From the NCBI RefSeq assembly GCF_018130505.1, contig NZ_JAFCKH010000001.1:682001-746000 (forward strand): 64,000 bases of DNA, given 5' to 3'. Below, piece after piece: positions 9,205-17,645 of the stretch (its first letter is position 1; each line of letters starts with the position of its first letter). The DNA comes from Bradyrhizobium tropiciagri (GTDB lineage Bacteria; Pseudomonadota; Alphaproteobacteria; Rhizobiales; Xanthobacteraceae). The translations under genes and the position numbers were made by a program. Below the pieces are notes generated by a model. The model searched no databases and had not been told where the DNA came from. It saw only the letters and a program-made list of their open reading frames with translations.

Positions 9205-9310
9205 GGTGGGCAAAGCGTCAGCGTGACCACCATCGCGAGCACGTCGTGGATGGTGGGCACGGCGCTTTGCGCCTTTGCCTACCCTACGCGCTTGGTGCAA
9301 GGCTAGAGAG
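9201..9310. repeat. palindromic intergenic repeat, family A, copy 2
   Basis: It begins GTAGGGTGGGCAAAGCG and ends GCTAGAGAGC, like the copy at 7745-7854, with the internal pair CCACCATC...GATGGTGG. It separates the convergent MFS and XRE genes and extends into both coding ends: the MFS stop TAG (9202-9204) and the XRE stop (9303-9305) both fall inside the element. Confidence 0.85.
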
Positions 9311-10142
9311 CCGGCGCTTTCTCCATCAGCTCGCGGATCTTGTCCGCGACCTCCGGCTCGATCGGATTGTACACCACCATGCTCAGATCGGGCCGGCCAT
9401 CGACCGCGAACGCCGAATATTCGAACGCGATCGGGCCGAGGATCGGATGCCGCAGGTGCTTGACGCCCTCGCCATGGCTGCGGACGTCGTTGTCGCGCCA
9501 CATCGCCGCGAATTCCGGACTGAGCCGGCAGAGCTCGTCGACGAACGGCTGCACTGCCGTGGCGGCGCCGGCGCGGGCCGCATCGACCCTGAACGCGCCG
9601 ACGACGAAGCGCGCCACGCTCTCCCAATCATATTGCGCGGCGCGGACGCGCGGATCGAGGAAGATGAAACGCAGGATGTTGCGCTGGTGCGGCGGCAGCG
9701 CGCCGTAATCCGTCAGCATGACGCTCGCCGCCCTGTTCCAGGCTACGACGTCCCATGTCGCGCTCCTGATCACGGCGGGGCTTGGCGATAGCGCATCGAG
9801 CACGCGCTGTAGCCGCGGCGTGACGCCTTCGCTGCGCTGGTAGCGTACCTCGGGCGCGCGGCCGAGGCCGAGCAGGAACAGGTGCTCGCGCTCGACGTCG
9901 GTCAGCATCAGCGCCCGTGCGATGCGGTCGAGCACATCGGCCGACGGCGCGCCGCCGCGGCCCTGTTCCAGCCAGGTGTACCAGGTCGGGCTGATATTGG
10001 CCCGCTGCGCCACTTCCTCGCGGCGCAGCCCCGGCGTTCGCCGCCGCTCCGCCGCAAAGCCGAACGCCGCCGGATCGAGCCGGCTGCGGCGGTCCTTCAG
10101 GTAGGTGCCGAGCAGATTGTCCTGTGCGAGGTGCTCGCTCAT
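9303..10142 (-). CDS. XRE-family regulator with MmyB-like ligand-binding domain
   Basis: 279 residues. A helix-turn-helix near residues 33-75 ([20 protein letters not shown], then [19 protein letters not shown]) is followed by a C-terminal domain starting near residue 115 ([19 protein letters not shown]...) typical of MmyB-like transcription regulators. Members commonly control an adjacent, divergently transcribed oxidoreductase gene. That arrangement is seen here: the SDR gene at 10233 is divergent, with a 90-base intergenic region holding an inverted repeat. The ATG is at 10142. Confidence 0.88.
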   Translation of the reverse strand: MSEHLAQDNLLGTYLKDRRSRLDPAAFGFAAERRRTPGLRREEVAQRANISPTWYTWLEQGRGGAPSADVLDRIARALMLTDVEREHLFLLGLGRAPEVRYQRSEGVTPRLQRVLDALSPSPAVIRSATWDVVAWNRAASVMLTDYGALPPHQRNILRFIFLDPRVRAAQYDWESVARFVVGAFRVDAARAGAATAVQPFVDELCRLSPEFAAMWRDNDVRSHGEGVKHLRHPILGPIAFEYSAFAVDGRPDLSMVVYNPIEPEVADKIRELMEKAPAL

Positions 10143-10147
10143 CCTGT

Positions 10148-10175
10148 TAGTGATTATACCATGATAACGTCACTA
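10148..10175. promoter_or_regulatory. candidate operator in the divergent XRE/SDR promoter
   Basis: The half-sites TAGTGA (10148-10153) and TCACTA (10170-10175) form an inverted repeat around an AT-rich centre. The inner flanks, TTAT on the left and the complement GTTAT on the right, extend the symmetry with a two-base offset. It sits six bases upstream of the XRE start and 58 bases upstream of the SDR start. Binding by the XRE protein is inference from position and symmetry. Confidence 0.55.
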
Positions 10176-10232
10176 CTTTACCAGAATAGCGCGAGCCGCG
10201 AGATTTGTCGCCAGCGAAACTGGAGACATTGC

Positions 10233-11126
10233 ATGCGCGTGTTCGTCACTGGAGCCACCGGCTGGGTCGGCTCGGCCGTCACCAAGGAATTGATCGCCGC
10301 CGGCCATCAGGTGCTCGGCATGACCCGCTCGGACAACGGCGCGGCCGCGCTGGCCGAGGCCGGCGCCGAGGTTCATCACGGAACGCTCGAGGACCTCGAC
10401 AGCCTCAGGAGCGGCGCGGCGCAGTCGGACGCGGTGATCCATTGTGCCTTCAACCACGACTTCTCGAAGTTCGCGCAGAACTGCGCCGATGACCGCCGAG
10501 CCATCGAGACGCTCGGCGCGGTGCTTGAAGGCTCGACGCGTCCGCTGATCACGACGTCGGGTGTCGCCCGCGTGGCGCAGGGCCGCCTCGCGACCGAACA
10601 GGATCCGCCGATCCCGGTCTCCGACGCCTATCCGCGTGCGTCGGAGGCGACGACGACTGCCGTGGCTGCGCGCGGCGTGCGCGCCGCCGTGGTGCGGCTG
10701 CCGCCCTCGGTGCATGGCCATGGCGACCACGGCTTCGTGCCGCGCCTCGTCGCGATCGCGCGCGAGACGGGCGCCTCCGCCTATATCGGGGACGGGCAAA
10801 ATCGTTGGCCCGGCGTGCATCGGCTCGACGCAGCGCGGGTCTATCGTCTCGCGCTCGAGCGTGGCGTGGAGGGCGGGCCGTTCCATGCCGTGGCCGATGA
10901 AGGCGTGCCGTTCAAGGCGATTGCGGAGGTGATCGCGCGACGGCTCGACATTCCGCTGGTGTCGAAATCGCCGGAGGAAGCGGCCGCGCATTTCGGCTGG
11001 TTCGCAAGGTTCGCGGGCTTCGACGTGCCGACCTCGAGCGCACGCACCCGCGCGCGGCTCGGCTGGCAGCCCGAGCGGCCGGGGCTGATCGCCGACCTCG
11101 ATCACCCCGCTTACTTTGCGCAATAG
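10233..11126 (+). CDS. SDR family NAD-dependent epimerase/dehydratase-like protein
   Basis: 297 residues. GATGWVGS near residues 7-14 is the extended-SDR nucleotide-binding motif, followed by a typical acidic or basic selectivity region ([11 protein letters not shown]). The usual Ser/Tyr/Lys triad is not clean: TTSGVAR and [12 protein letters not shown] occupy the places where Ser and YxxxK are expected. It may therefore be an atypical or non-catalytic NAD(P)-binding member. It is divergent from the XRE regulator and probably controlled by it. A G-rich GGAGA lies eight bases before the ATG. Confidence 0.82.
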   Translation: MRVFVTGATGWVGSAVTKELIAAGHQVLGMTRSDNGAAALAEAGAEVHHGTLEDLDSLRSGAAQSDAVIHCAFNHDFSKFAQNCADDRRAIETLGAVLEGSTRPLITTSGVARVAQGRLATEQDPPIPVSDAYPRASEATTTAVAARGVRAAVVRLPPSVHGHGDHGFVPRLVAIARETGASAYIGDGQNRWPGVHRLDAARVYRLALERGVEGGPFHAVADEGVPFKAIAEVIARRLDIPLVSKSPEEAAAHFGWFARFAGFDVPTSSARTRARLGWQPERPGLIADLDHPAYFAQ

Positions 11127-11521
11127 AGTTCTGCACAGACCGGCGGCGCTCTAAACCATGTTAATGCCGGAACCCGCGACATCGCGCAGGCTCGCATCAC
11201 GCTGCTCCACACCCGCATGTGGTCAGCGACTCACGCAGCAAGACCCCAGCTCTGTCAGCCCCTGAGCTGGGGTCGTCGTGAGAGAGATCGCGAAGTGGGG
11301 ACCTTGGGGTGGTTCGGTGGGGAAAGCGCGGCCTGCCCACCATCTGTTGCACGGCAACCGGTGGTGGGCACAGCGCGCTGGCTCCTCGCGGAATCGTGGG
11401 GTGGGTTAGCCAACGGTCCGCGCAACGCGGCCCGATGATAGACACCGCGTAGCCCCGGCGATTTTCCTCCATCGCGGCAGGTGGGTTTACGTCTGCAGCT
11501 AACCCACCCCGCGAGCGCGTA
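11127..11521. other. intergenic region with palindromic repeats, no gene seen
   Basis: The gap between the convergent SDR and cupin genes holds the hairpin at 11242-11274, an inverted TGCCCACCATC...GGTGGTGGGCA pair near 11332-11371, and a perfect 13-base inverted repeat GGGGTGGGTTAGC (11398-11410) / GCTAACCCACCCC (11498-11510). These resemble family A elements at 7745 and 9201 in content but not in exact sequence. No convincing reading frame is present. Confidence 0.7.
11242..11274. terminator. strong hairpin downstream of the SDR gene
   Basis: A perfect 11-base stem, GACCCCAGCTC / GAGCTGGGGTC, with an 11-base loop (11253-11263), lies 115 bases after the SDR stop. There is no T tract after it, so factor-independent termination is uncertain. 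It may be part of the palindromic repeat region that follows. Confidence 0.5.
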
Positions 11522-11971
11522 TCAATCCAGCAGCTTGGTATCGTCCGGCGCCTGCGGCGGCGTCTTGATCGCGATCGCTTTCAGCGCGCGGCCGTTCGGC
11601 TTGGAGCCGCCATGCGGCGTGCCCTTCGGGATCACGACGAGGTCGCCCGGCTTCACCGTCACTTCCTTGTCGCCGAGCCAGATCGTGCCGGTGCCTTCCA
11701 GGATGTACTGCAGCTCGTTGGTGTTCGGATGCAGGTGCTTCGGCACGTTGCCGTCCTGGATCGAGACGGTGGCGCCGTCGGCCGACACGAACATCTTGGA
11801 GCGGAAGCCGACCTTGTTGGCGTCGCCGAGCTTGTCACCCTCCATCTCGCCGGTGTGGATGACCTGCGCGGTGATGTTCTCGGCGGCGAACGCCGGCCGC
11901 AGGACGTGGGTGACGGCGCAGCCGGCGGCGAAGGCCGCAACGATCGATAGCGTCGTGGCGATACGATTCAT
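11522..11971 (-). CDS. secreted cupin-domain protein
   Basis: 149 residues. An N-terminal hydrophobic signal or anchor (IATTLSIVAAFAAGCAVTHVL, residues 3-23) is followed by a single cupin fold. The first metal motif is PKHLHPNTNELQYILEG, with two His and one Glu, and the second is KPGDLVVIPKGTPHGG. The substrate is unknown; exported single-domain cupins may bind or oxidise small molecules. ATG 11971 is preceded on the minus strand by GGGGAGG, which excludes a longer upstream start. It is divergent from the solute-binding protein gene at 12108. Confidence 0.82.
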   Translation of the reverse strand: MNRIATTLSIVAAFAAGCAVTHVLRPAFAAENITAQVIHTGEMEGDKLGDANKVGFRSKMFVSADGATVSIQDGNVPKHLHPNTNELQYILEGTGTIWLGDKEVTVKPGDLVVIPKGTPHGGSKPNGRALKAIAIKTPPQAPDDTKLLD

Positions 11972-12107
11972 GAGAAACCTCCCCTGAGTGTTTTTTGTGA
12001 GGCGGATGCTATGTCGCCGCCGCGGGCTTGACCAGCTACCGGAAAGTCGCCTTCTCAAGCCTGCCGCACTGCATTATGTTGCCGCCGAATTTCGTGTGGA
12101 GGACGCC

Positions 12108-13130
12108 ATGAGGACGATGTTTGGCAGGCTGGCAGGCGCAATGCTGGCGCTCGTGGTCAGCACGGGCCTTGCCGCAGCGCAAAGCAAGATCACCATCGCG
12201 GTCGGCGGCGGCGCCTGCCTGTGCTATCTGCCGACGGTGCTGGCCAAGCAGCTCGGCGAATACGACAAGGCCGGGCTCGCGGTCGAGCTGGTCGACCTCA
12301 AGGGCGGCTCGGATGCACTGAAGGCCGTGCTCGGCGGCAGCGCCGATGTCGTCTCCGGCTATTTCGACCATTGCGTCAACCTCGCCGCCAAGAAGCAGGA
12401 GCTGCAGTCCTTCGTGGTGTATGACCGCTATCCCGGCCTGGTACTGGTGGTCTCGCCGAAGCACACCGGTGAGATCAACTCGGTCAAGGATCTCGCCGGC
12501 AAGAAGGTCGGCGTCAGCGCGCCGGGCTCCTCGACCGATTTCTTCCTGAAGTTTCTCTTGAAGAAGAACGGTCTCGATCCGATGAACACCGCGGTGATCG
12601 GCGTCGGCCTGGGGGCCACCGCAGTCGCCGCGATGGAGCAGGGCCAGATCGACGCCGCCGTGATGCTCGATCCCGCCGTTACCGTGCTGCAGGGCAATCA
12701 CAAGGACCTCAAGATCCTCAGCGACACCCGCACCCAGCACGACACGCTCGAGGTGTTCGGCGGCGAATATCCCGGCGGCGCGCTCTACTCGACCACGGCA
12801 TGGGTCAACAAGCACGAGAAGGAAGTGCAGGGCCTGACCAACGCCATCATGGCGACGCTCAACTGGATCCATTCGCATTCGGCCGAGGAGATCATGGCCA
12901 AGATGCCGGACGAGATCGTCGGCAAGGACAAGGCGCAGTACCTTGCCGCGCTGAAGAACACGATCCCGATGTATTCGCAGACCGGCAAGATGGACCCGAA
13001 GGGCGCCGAGGCCGTGCTCGCGGTGTTCAGCACGGGCTCGCCGGAGGTGGCGAAGGCCGGGATCGACGTCACCAAGACCTACACCAACAAATATGTCGAT
13101 CAGGTCAAGACGACCGGGATGAGCAAGTAA
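12108..13130 (+). CDS. ABC transporter substrate-binding protein (NMT1/SsuA-like)
   Basis: 340 residues. A signal peptide (to about AAAQ, residue 25) precedes a periplasmic binding protein-like II fold: KITIAVGGGACLCYLPTVLAKQLGEY, LKGGSDALKAVLGGSADVV, then VKDLAGKKVGVSAPGSSTDFFL. These are the hallmarks of the NMT1/SsuA/ThiY group, which delivers aromatic acids, sulfonates or pyrimidines to SsuBC-type permeases. No ATPase or permease is adjacent; the compatible pair ends at 7723, 4.4 kb upstream on the same strand. GTGGAGGA at 12096-12103 precedes ATG 12108. Confidence 0.9.
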   Translation: MRTMFGRLAGAMLALVVSTGLAAAQSKITIAVGGGACLCYLPTVLAKQLGEYDKAGLAVELVDLKGGSDALKAVLGGSADVVSGYFDHCVNLAAKKQELQSFVVYDRYPGLVLVVSPKHTGEINSVKDLAGKKVGVSAPGSSTDFFLKFLLKKNGLDPMNTAVIGVGLGATAVAAMEQGQIDAAVMLDPAVTVLQGNHKDLKILSDTRTQHDTLEVFGGEYPGGALYSTTAWVNKHEKEVQGLTNAIMATLNWIHSHSAEEIMAKMPDEIVGKDKAQYLAALKNTIPMYSQTGKMDPKGAEAVLAVFSTGSPEVAKAGIDVTKTYTNKYVDQVKTTGMSK

Positions 13131-13168
13131 GCATCGTTTCGGAATGCTCACATTGAGGGTTTGACGCG

Positions 13169-13879
13169 GTGATTGGCATGCAGGCTCCGGTCATTCAGCG
13201 CGTCACTTCGCTCGACCTGACATTGCAGCGGCGGCCGTGGCCGTTCGCGGATGAACGGCGTGCCGAGATCGATGCGCATTTCGCCGAGCAGCAGCGCGCC
13301 AAGCCGAGCCTGTGGAACGGCCGGGTGCTGCTCGGCCGCGACCCGGTGTTTTCCACCGGGCGGCTCAGCGCCAACTATTTCGAGACCGATTTCGCGAGCT
13401 TCCTCGCCTGGCGCGACTGGGGCTTTCCCGATCCGGAGATCTTCAACGGCTTCGGCATGGGCGCTTTGCTCGCCAGCGACGGCGCCTTCGTGCTCGGCGA
13501 AATGGGCGAGCACACCGCCAATCCCGGCCGCATCTATTTTCCGTCGGGCACGCCCGATCTCGACGACATCAGCGGCGACACTGTCGATATCGCCGGCAGC
13601 GTGCTGCGCGAACTCGCCGAGGAGACCGGCCTGTCCCCGGCGGATTGCCGCGCGGACGCGGACTGGCACTGCATCTACACCGGACCCGCGCTCGCGATGA
13701 TGCGGATCCTGCGCGTCGACATGCCGGGCGAGGCGCTGTGCGCGCGGATCGAGGCCAACCTCGCGCAGCAGCAGGAGCCGGAGCTCGCCGCGATGCACCT
13801 GGTGCGCAGCCGCGCCGATCTGACCGCCGCGATGCCGCGGTTCGTCACCGCATTCATCGAAACGCAGCTTGGCGCGTAG
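13169..13879 (+). CDS. Nudix-like hydrolase with a degenerate Nudix box
   Basis: 236 residues. RELAEETGL near residues 148-156 matches the second half of the Nudix box (REUXEEXGU), including the metal-binding glutamates. The first half is not conserved: the positions expected to be Gly and Glu are Asp and Val. A preceding SGTPDLDD segment is like those in divergent Nudix proteins. Nudix enzymes cleave nucleoside diphosphate derivatives; substrate and activity are uncertain here. GTG 13169 is used with GAGGGT upstream; ATG 13178 is equally possible. Confidence 0.65.
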   Translation: MIGMQAPVIQRVTSLDLTLQRRPWPFADERRAEIDAHFAEQQRAKPSLWNGRVLLGRDPVFSTGRLSANYFETDFASFLAWRDWGFPDPEIFNGFGMGALLASDGAFVLGEMGEHTANPGRIYFPSGTPDLDDISGDTVDIAGSVLRELAEETGLSPADCRADADWHCIYTGPALAMMRILRVDMPGEALCARIEANLAQQQEPELAAMHLVRSRADLTAAMPRFVTAFIETQLGA

Positions 13880-14018
13880 GATTGGCCGTCACTGACGGCT
13901 TTGGCCCGAAGCAGATTTCGTCGCAGGTCAATCTGTCTACCGGTCGACGACGCGGGCTGGTAACCTCGCGAGCGCGAGAGGCGCGCGGCACTCGGCGTTC
14001 ATGACAGGGAGCGACAGG

Positions 14019-14459
14019 ATGATACTCAGTCCGGATCATGTGACGATCGCAGTGGCGGACGCTGGCCGAGCGATCGAGTTCTTCGCACTTCTCGGCTTCA
14101 GGAAGGATCACGTCGCGATCATCGACGGTGGCGTTCCCGCCCGCTACATGGGCATGCCAAGCATGAAAGCGCAGCACATCACCCTCGTGCTCGAAGGCGG
14201 CGATTCTCATTTCGAAATCCAGCTGCTCCAGTTCGACTCGCCGCCGGGGACCGATCCGGGTGCGCACCCGACCAATCTGCGAAGGCTGGGCTTCAATCAC
14301 CTCGCGTTTCGCGTCGACGACATCGAGGCGGCGACCGCGCATCTCGTGGCCAACGGTGTGACCATGCTGAGCGACGAGATGGACTACATCAGCCGGAAGC
14401 TCCGGCTGTTCGAGGGACCCGAGGGCATCACCTTCGAATTGGTGCAGCGGGACGACTAA
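14019..14459 (+). CDS. VOC family (glyoxalase/dioxygenase fold) protein
   Basis: 146 residues with two betaalphabetabetabeta modules: LSPDHVTIAVADAGRAIEFF at the N-terminus and NHLAFRVDDIEAATAHLVANG in the second half, ending GITFELVQ. These are typical of vicinal-oxygen-chelate proteins. Candidate metal ligands are His in PDHVTIAV, Glu in SHFEIQLL, His in FNHLAF and Glu in ITFELVQ. The substrate is unknown. ATG 14019 is chosen because AGGGAG lies seven bases upstream; ATG 14001 would add six residues. Confidence 0.8.
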   Translation: MILSPDHVTIAVADAGRAIEFFALLGFRKDHVAIIDGGVPARYMGMPSMKAQHITLVLEGGDSHFEIQLLQFDSPPGTDPGAHPTNLRRLGFNHLAFRVDDIEAATAHLVANGVTMLSDEMDYISRKLRLFEGPEGITFELVQRDD

Positions 14460-14555
14460 CACCTTCCAGGTAGGTCCGCTTGCGAGCGACGTACGCCTGC
14501 AACCATTTGCTGAAGCTTTGATCAGGCCTGCGCCGTGCGGACGCAGCCATGGCGC

Positions 14556-14584
14556 TTGACATCCTCGGTCGCTGCCCCTGTGAT
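14556..14584 (+). promoter_or_regulatory. sigma70-type promoter candidate for the liv-type operon
   Basis: TTGACA (14556-14561) and TGTGAT (14579-14584) are separated by 17 bases. The -10 matches the consensus at four of six positions. It lies about 55 bases upstream of the binding protein ATG, with GGGGAGG as ribosome binding site. Confidence 0.5.
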
Positions 14585-14638
14585 AGGGCAGCACGACAAC
14601 CATAATAAATGCAGTGCACAATCTCTGGGGAGGGATTC

Positions 14639-15949
14639 ATGCCGGTCATGAAGGCTGCTCGCTGGCTTGCGGGTCTGTCCGTCGCGGTTGCAGCGTTGGG
14701 CGTCACGGTGACCGCGCATGCGCAGGACAAGAAGATCAAGATCGGCGTGATCTTCGATCTCACCGGCCCACTCGCCGGCGGCGGTTCGGAGCTGAACTAT
14801 ACCGGCGTCAAGATCATGCTCGACCACTACGCCAAGACCGGCGTCGAGGGCTACAAGGTCGAGGCGGTCTATGCCGATGCCCAGAGCAAGCCCGACATCG
14901 CCATCAACGAATCGGTGCGCCTGCTCGAGCAGGAAAAAGTCGACATGGTGATGGGCTTCTTCTCCTCGGCGCAGTGCGTGCCGGTGGCAGCCCGCGTCGA
15001 GCAGCTGAAGAAGTTCATGTGGATGACCACCTGCATCTCCTCGTCGGTGTTCGACAGCAAGAACTACAAATACGTGTTCCGCCCGCAGGCAAGCGGCGAC
15101 CAGTTCGGCCTGATGACGATGGATTTCATCGCCAACCAGGCGCAATCCAAGTTCGGCAAGGAGCCGAAGGACCTGCGGGTCGCGATCATCCACGAGGACG
15201 GCGCCTATGGCGTCGATGTGTCCAAGGGCAACGAGGCCGGCGCCAAGAAGGCCGGCTTCAACATCGTCATGAAGGAGGGTTATTCGGCAACCGCGCCGGA
15301 TTTGTCGGCGCTGGTGACCAAGCTGAAGCGCGCCCGGCCCGACGTGATCTTCCACACCGGCTACAATCCGGACATCACCCTGTTCTTCCGCCAGGCCCGC
15401 GAGCAGGGGCTGAAATTCGGCGCCATCGTCGGCCACGGCGCCGGCTATGGCGTCTACGACAAGCTGAAGGAAGGGCTCGGCGCAGACGCCAGCTATCTCT
15501 TCAATACCGACCCGATCTCGATCTGGCTCGCCAACCAGACCAGCATGGACAAGAAGCTTCCGGCGGTCATCAAGATGGTCGGCGAGGAGTTCGACAAGAT
15601 CAAGCCCGGTGTGCCGATCCGCTCCGCCCATGTCGGCATCGGCGCTTCCAATGCCTTCGTGTTCATGGACGACGTGCTGCCGCGCGCGATCAAGAAATAC
15701 GGCGGCGTCGATCCCGATGCGCTGCGCAAGGCCGCGCTCGACACCGACATTCCGGAAGGCGGCACCATGCTCGGCTTCGGCGTGAAGTTCTACGGCGAGG
15801 GTGAGCAGTTCGCCGGACAGAATTCGCGCTCGTTCCCGGTGGTGCTGCAATATATCGACGACAAATCCTACGTGGTGTGGCCGAAGAGCCAGATGCAGCG
15901 CGAGTCCGTGCTGCCGCTGCCGGCCGGCACCACCTACAGCTACAAGTAA
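14639..15949 (+). CDS. branched-chain amino acid-type ABC transporter substrate-binding protein
   Basis: 436 residues. A signal peptide (ending near AHAQD, residue 25) leads into a Peripla_BP_6 fold: KKIKIGVIFDLTGPLAGGG, then ALVTKLKRARPDVIFHTGYNPD and a long C-terminal lobe. It binds an amino acid or related solute in the periplasm and hands it to the LivHM-type permeases encoded just downstream. The ligand cannot be told; this group also includes amide and aromatic-acid binders. GGGGAGG precedes ATG 14639. First gene of a five-gene transporter operon. Confidence 0.9.
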   Translation: MPVMKAARWLAGLSVAVAALGVTVTAHAQDKKIKIGVIFDLTGPLAGGGSELNYTGVKIMLDHYAKTGVEGYKVEAVYADAQSKPDIAINESVRLLEQEKVDMVMGFFSSAQCVPVAARVEQLKKFMWMTTCISSSVFDSKNYKYVFRPQASGDQFGLMTMDFIANQAQSKFGKEPKDLRVAIIHEDGAYGVDVSKGNEAGAKKAGFNIVMKEGYSATAPDLSALVTKLKRARPDVIFHTGYNPDITLFFRQAREQGLKFGAIVGHGAGYGVYDKLKEGLGADASYLFNTDPISIWLANQTSMDKKLPAVIKMVGEEFDKIKPGVPIRSAHVGIGASNAFVFMDDVLPRAIKKYGGVDPDALRKAALDTDIPEGGTMLGFGVKFYGEGEQFAGQNSRSFPVVLQYIDDKSYVVWPKSQMQRESVLPLPAGTTYSYK

Positions 15950-15972
15950 CCAGCATTTCGGAAGGGACTGCC

Positions 15973-16746
15973 GTGCTCGCAGTCGAAGGCCTGGTGAAGC
16001 GGTTTGGCGGCTTTCGCGCCGTCAACAACGTCTCGTTCCGCGTCGAGAAGGGCGAGATCCTCGGCCTGATCGGTCCGAACGGCTCGGGCAAGAGCACGAT
16101 CTTCAACATGCTCTCGGGCACGCTGCCGCCGACGTCGGGATCGATCCTGTTCGACGGGCACGAGATTGCAGGGCTCGCGCCGCACCGGATCATCAACGGC
16201 GGCATCGGCCGCACCTTCCAGATCCCGCGGCCGTTCCATCGCCTCAGCATCTTCGACAACGTCTCGCTCGCCGGTTTCTACGGCCAGGGCCGCCACAGCC
16301 GTGCCAAGGCGGAGGAGGCGGCCGAGCACGCGCTGGCGATGGTCGGCCTGCCGACCGACCGCCACGCCAGCGTCGAGGGTCTCGGCGCCGCGGGCCTAAA
16401 GAAGCTCGAACTGGCCAAGGCGCTCGCGACGGGACCGAAACTCCTGCTCGCCGATGAGAGCCTCGGCGGGCTCGACGAGGCCGAGATGGACCAAGCCGCC
16501 GACATGCTGCGCCGGATCCGCGACGAACTCGGCATCACCATCATTTGGGTCGAGCACATCATGGGCGTCTTGATGCGGGTGGTCGATCGCGTGATGGTGC
16601 TCGATCACGGCGAGAAGATCGCCGAAGGCCTGCCTGCGGACGTCGCCGGCGACCGCCGCGTCATCGAGGTCTATCTCGGCACCGATGCGGACGCCTCGCT
16701 CGCGGCCGCCGCGGCGGCGCAGGCGCGCCGCCGGATCGGGGCGTGA
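15973..16746 (+). CDS. livG: ABC transporter ATP-binding protein LivG-type
   Basis: 257 residues. Walker A GPNGSGKST lies near residues 37-45; the Q-loop in IGRTFQIPRPFHRLS is typical of LivG. The signature segment reads GLGAAGLKKLELAKAL, not the canonical LSGGQ. Walker B is LLLADESLGGLDEAE and the H-loop is VEHIMGVLM. The Liv-type ATPase pair energises amino acid import. GTG 15973 is chosen with GAAGGGA six bases upstream. It follows the binding protein by 23 bases and precedes livF by three. Confidence 0.88.
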   Translation: MLAVEGLVKRFGGFRAVNNVSFRVEKGEILGLIGPNGSGKSTIFNMLSGTLPPTSGSILFDGHEIAGLAPHRIINGGIGRTFQIPRPFHRLSIFDNVSLAGFYGQGRHSRAKAEEAAEHALAMVGLPTDRHASVEGLGAAGLKKLELAKALATGPKLLLADESLGGLDEAEMDQAADMLRRIRDELGITIIWVEHIMGVLMRVVDRVMVLDHGEKIAEGLPADVAGDRRVIEVYLGTDADASLAAAAAAQARRRIGA

Positions 16747-16749
16747 CGC

Positions 16750-17454
<705 letters not shown>

Positions 17455-17495
17455 GCGTGATGACAGCAGGTCGTACAGGCGTGCCAAATCATTGT

Positions 17496-17603
17496 CCCGT
17501 CATCCTGAGGAGCGGCGCCAGCCGCGTCTCGAAGGATCGACGGCCACCGGCCGGGCCGTGCATCCTTCGAGACGCCGCTTCGCGGCTCCTCAGGATGACG
17601 GGG
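17496..17603. repeat. palindromic repeat, family B, inside the liv-type operon
   Basis: Arms of about 43 bases: the left starts CCCGTCATCCTGAGGAGC and the right ends GCTCCTCAGGATGACGGGG, with internal GTCTCGAAGGATC / GCATCCTTCGAGAC. It lies in the 191-base gap between livF and livH. A related copy lies at 22669-22809. When transcribed it would form a very stable hairpin inside the operon mRNA. Confidence 0.85.
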
Positions 17604-17645
17604 ATGCGAATGCAGCTTGTTGACGATGTCACGGTCTAGGACAGC

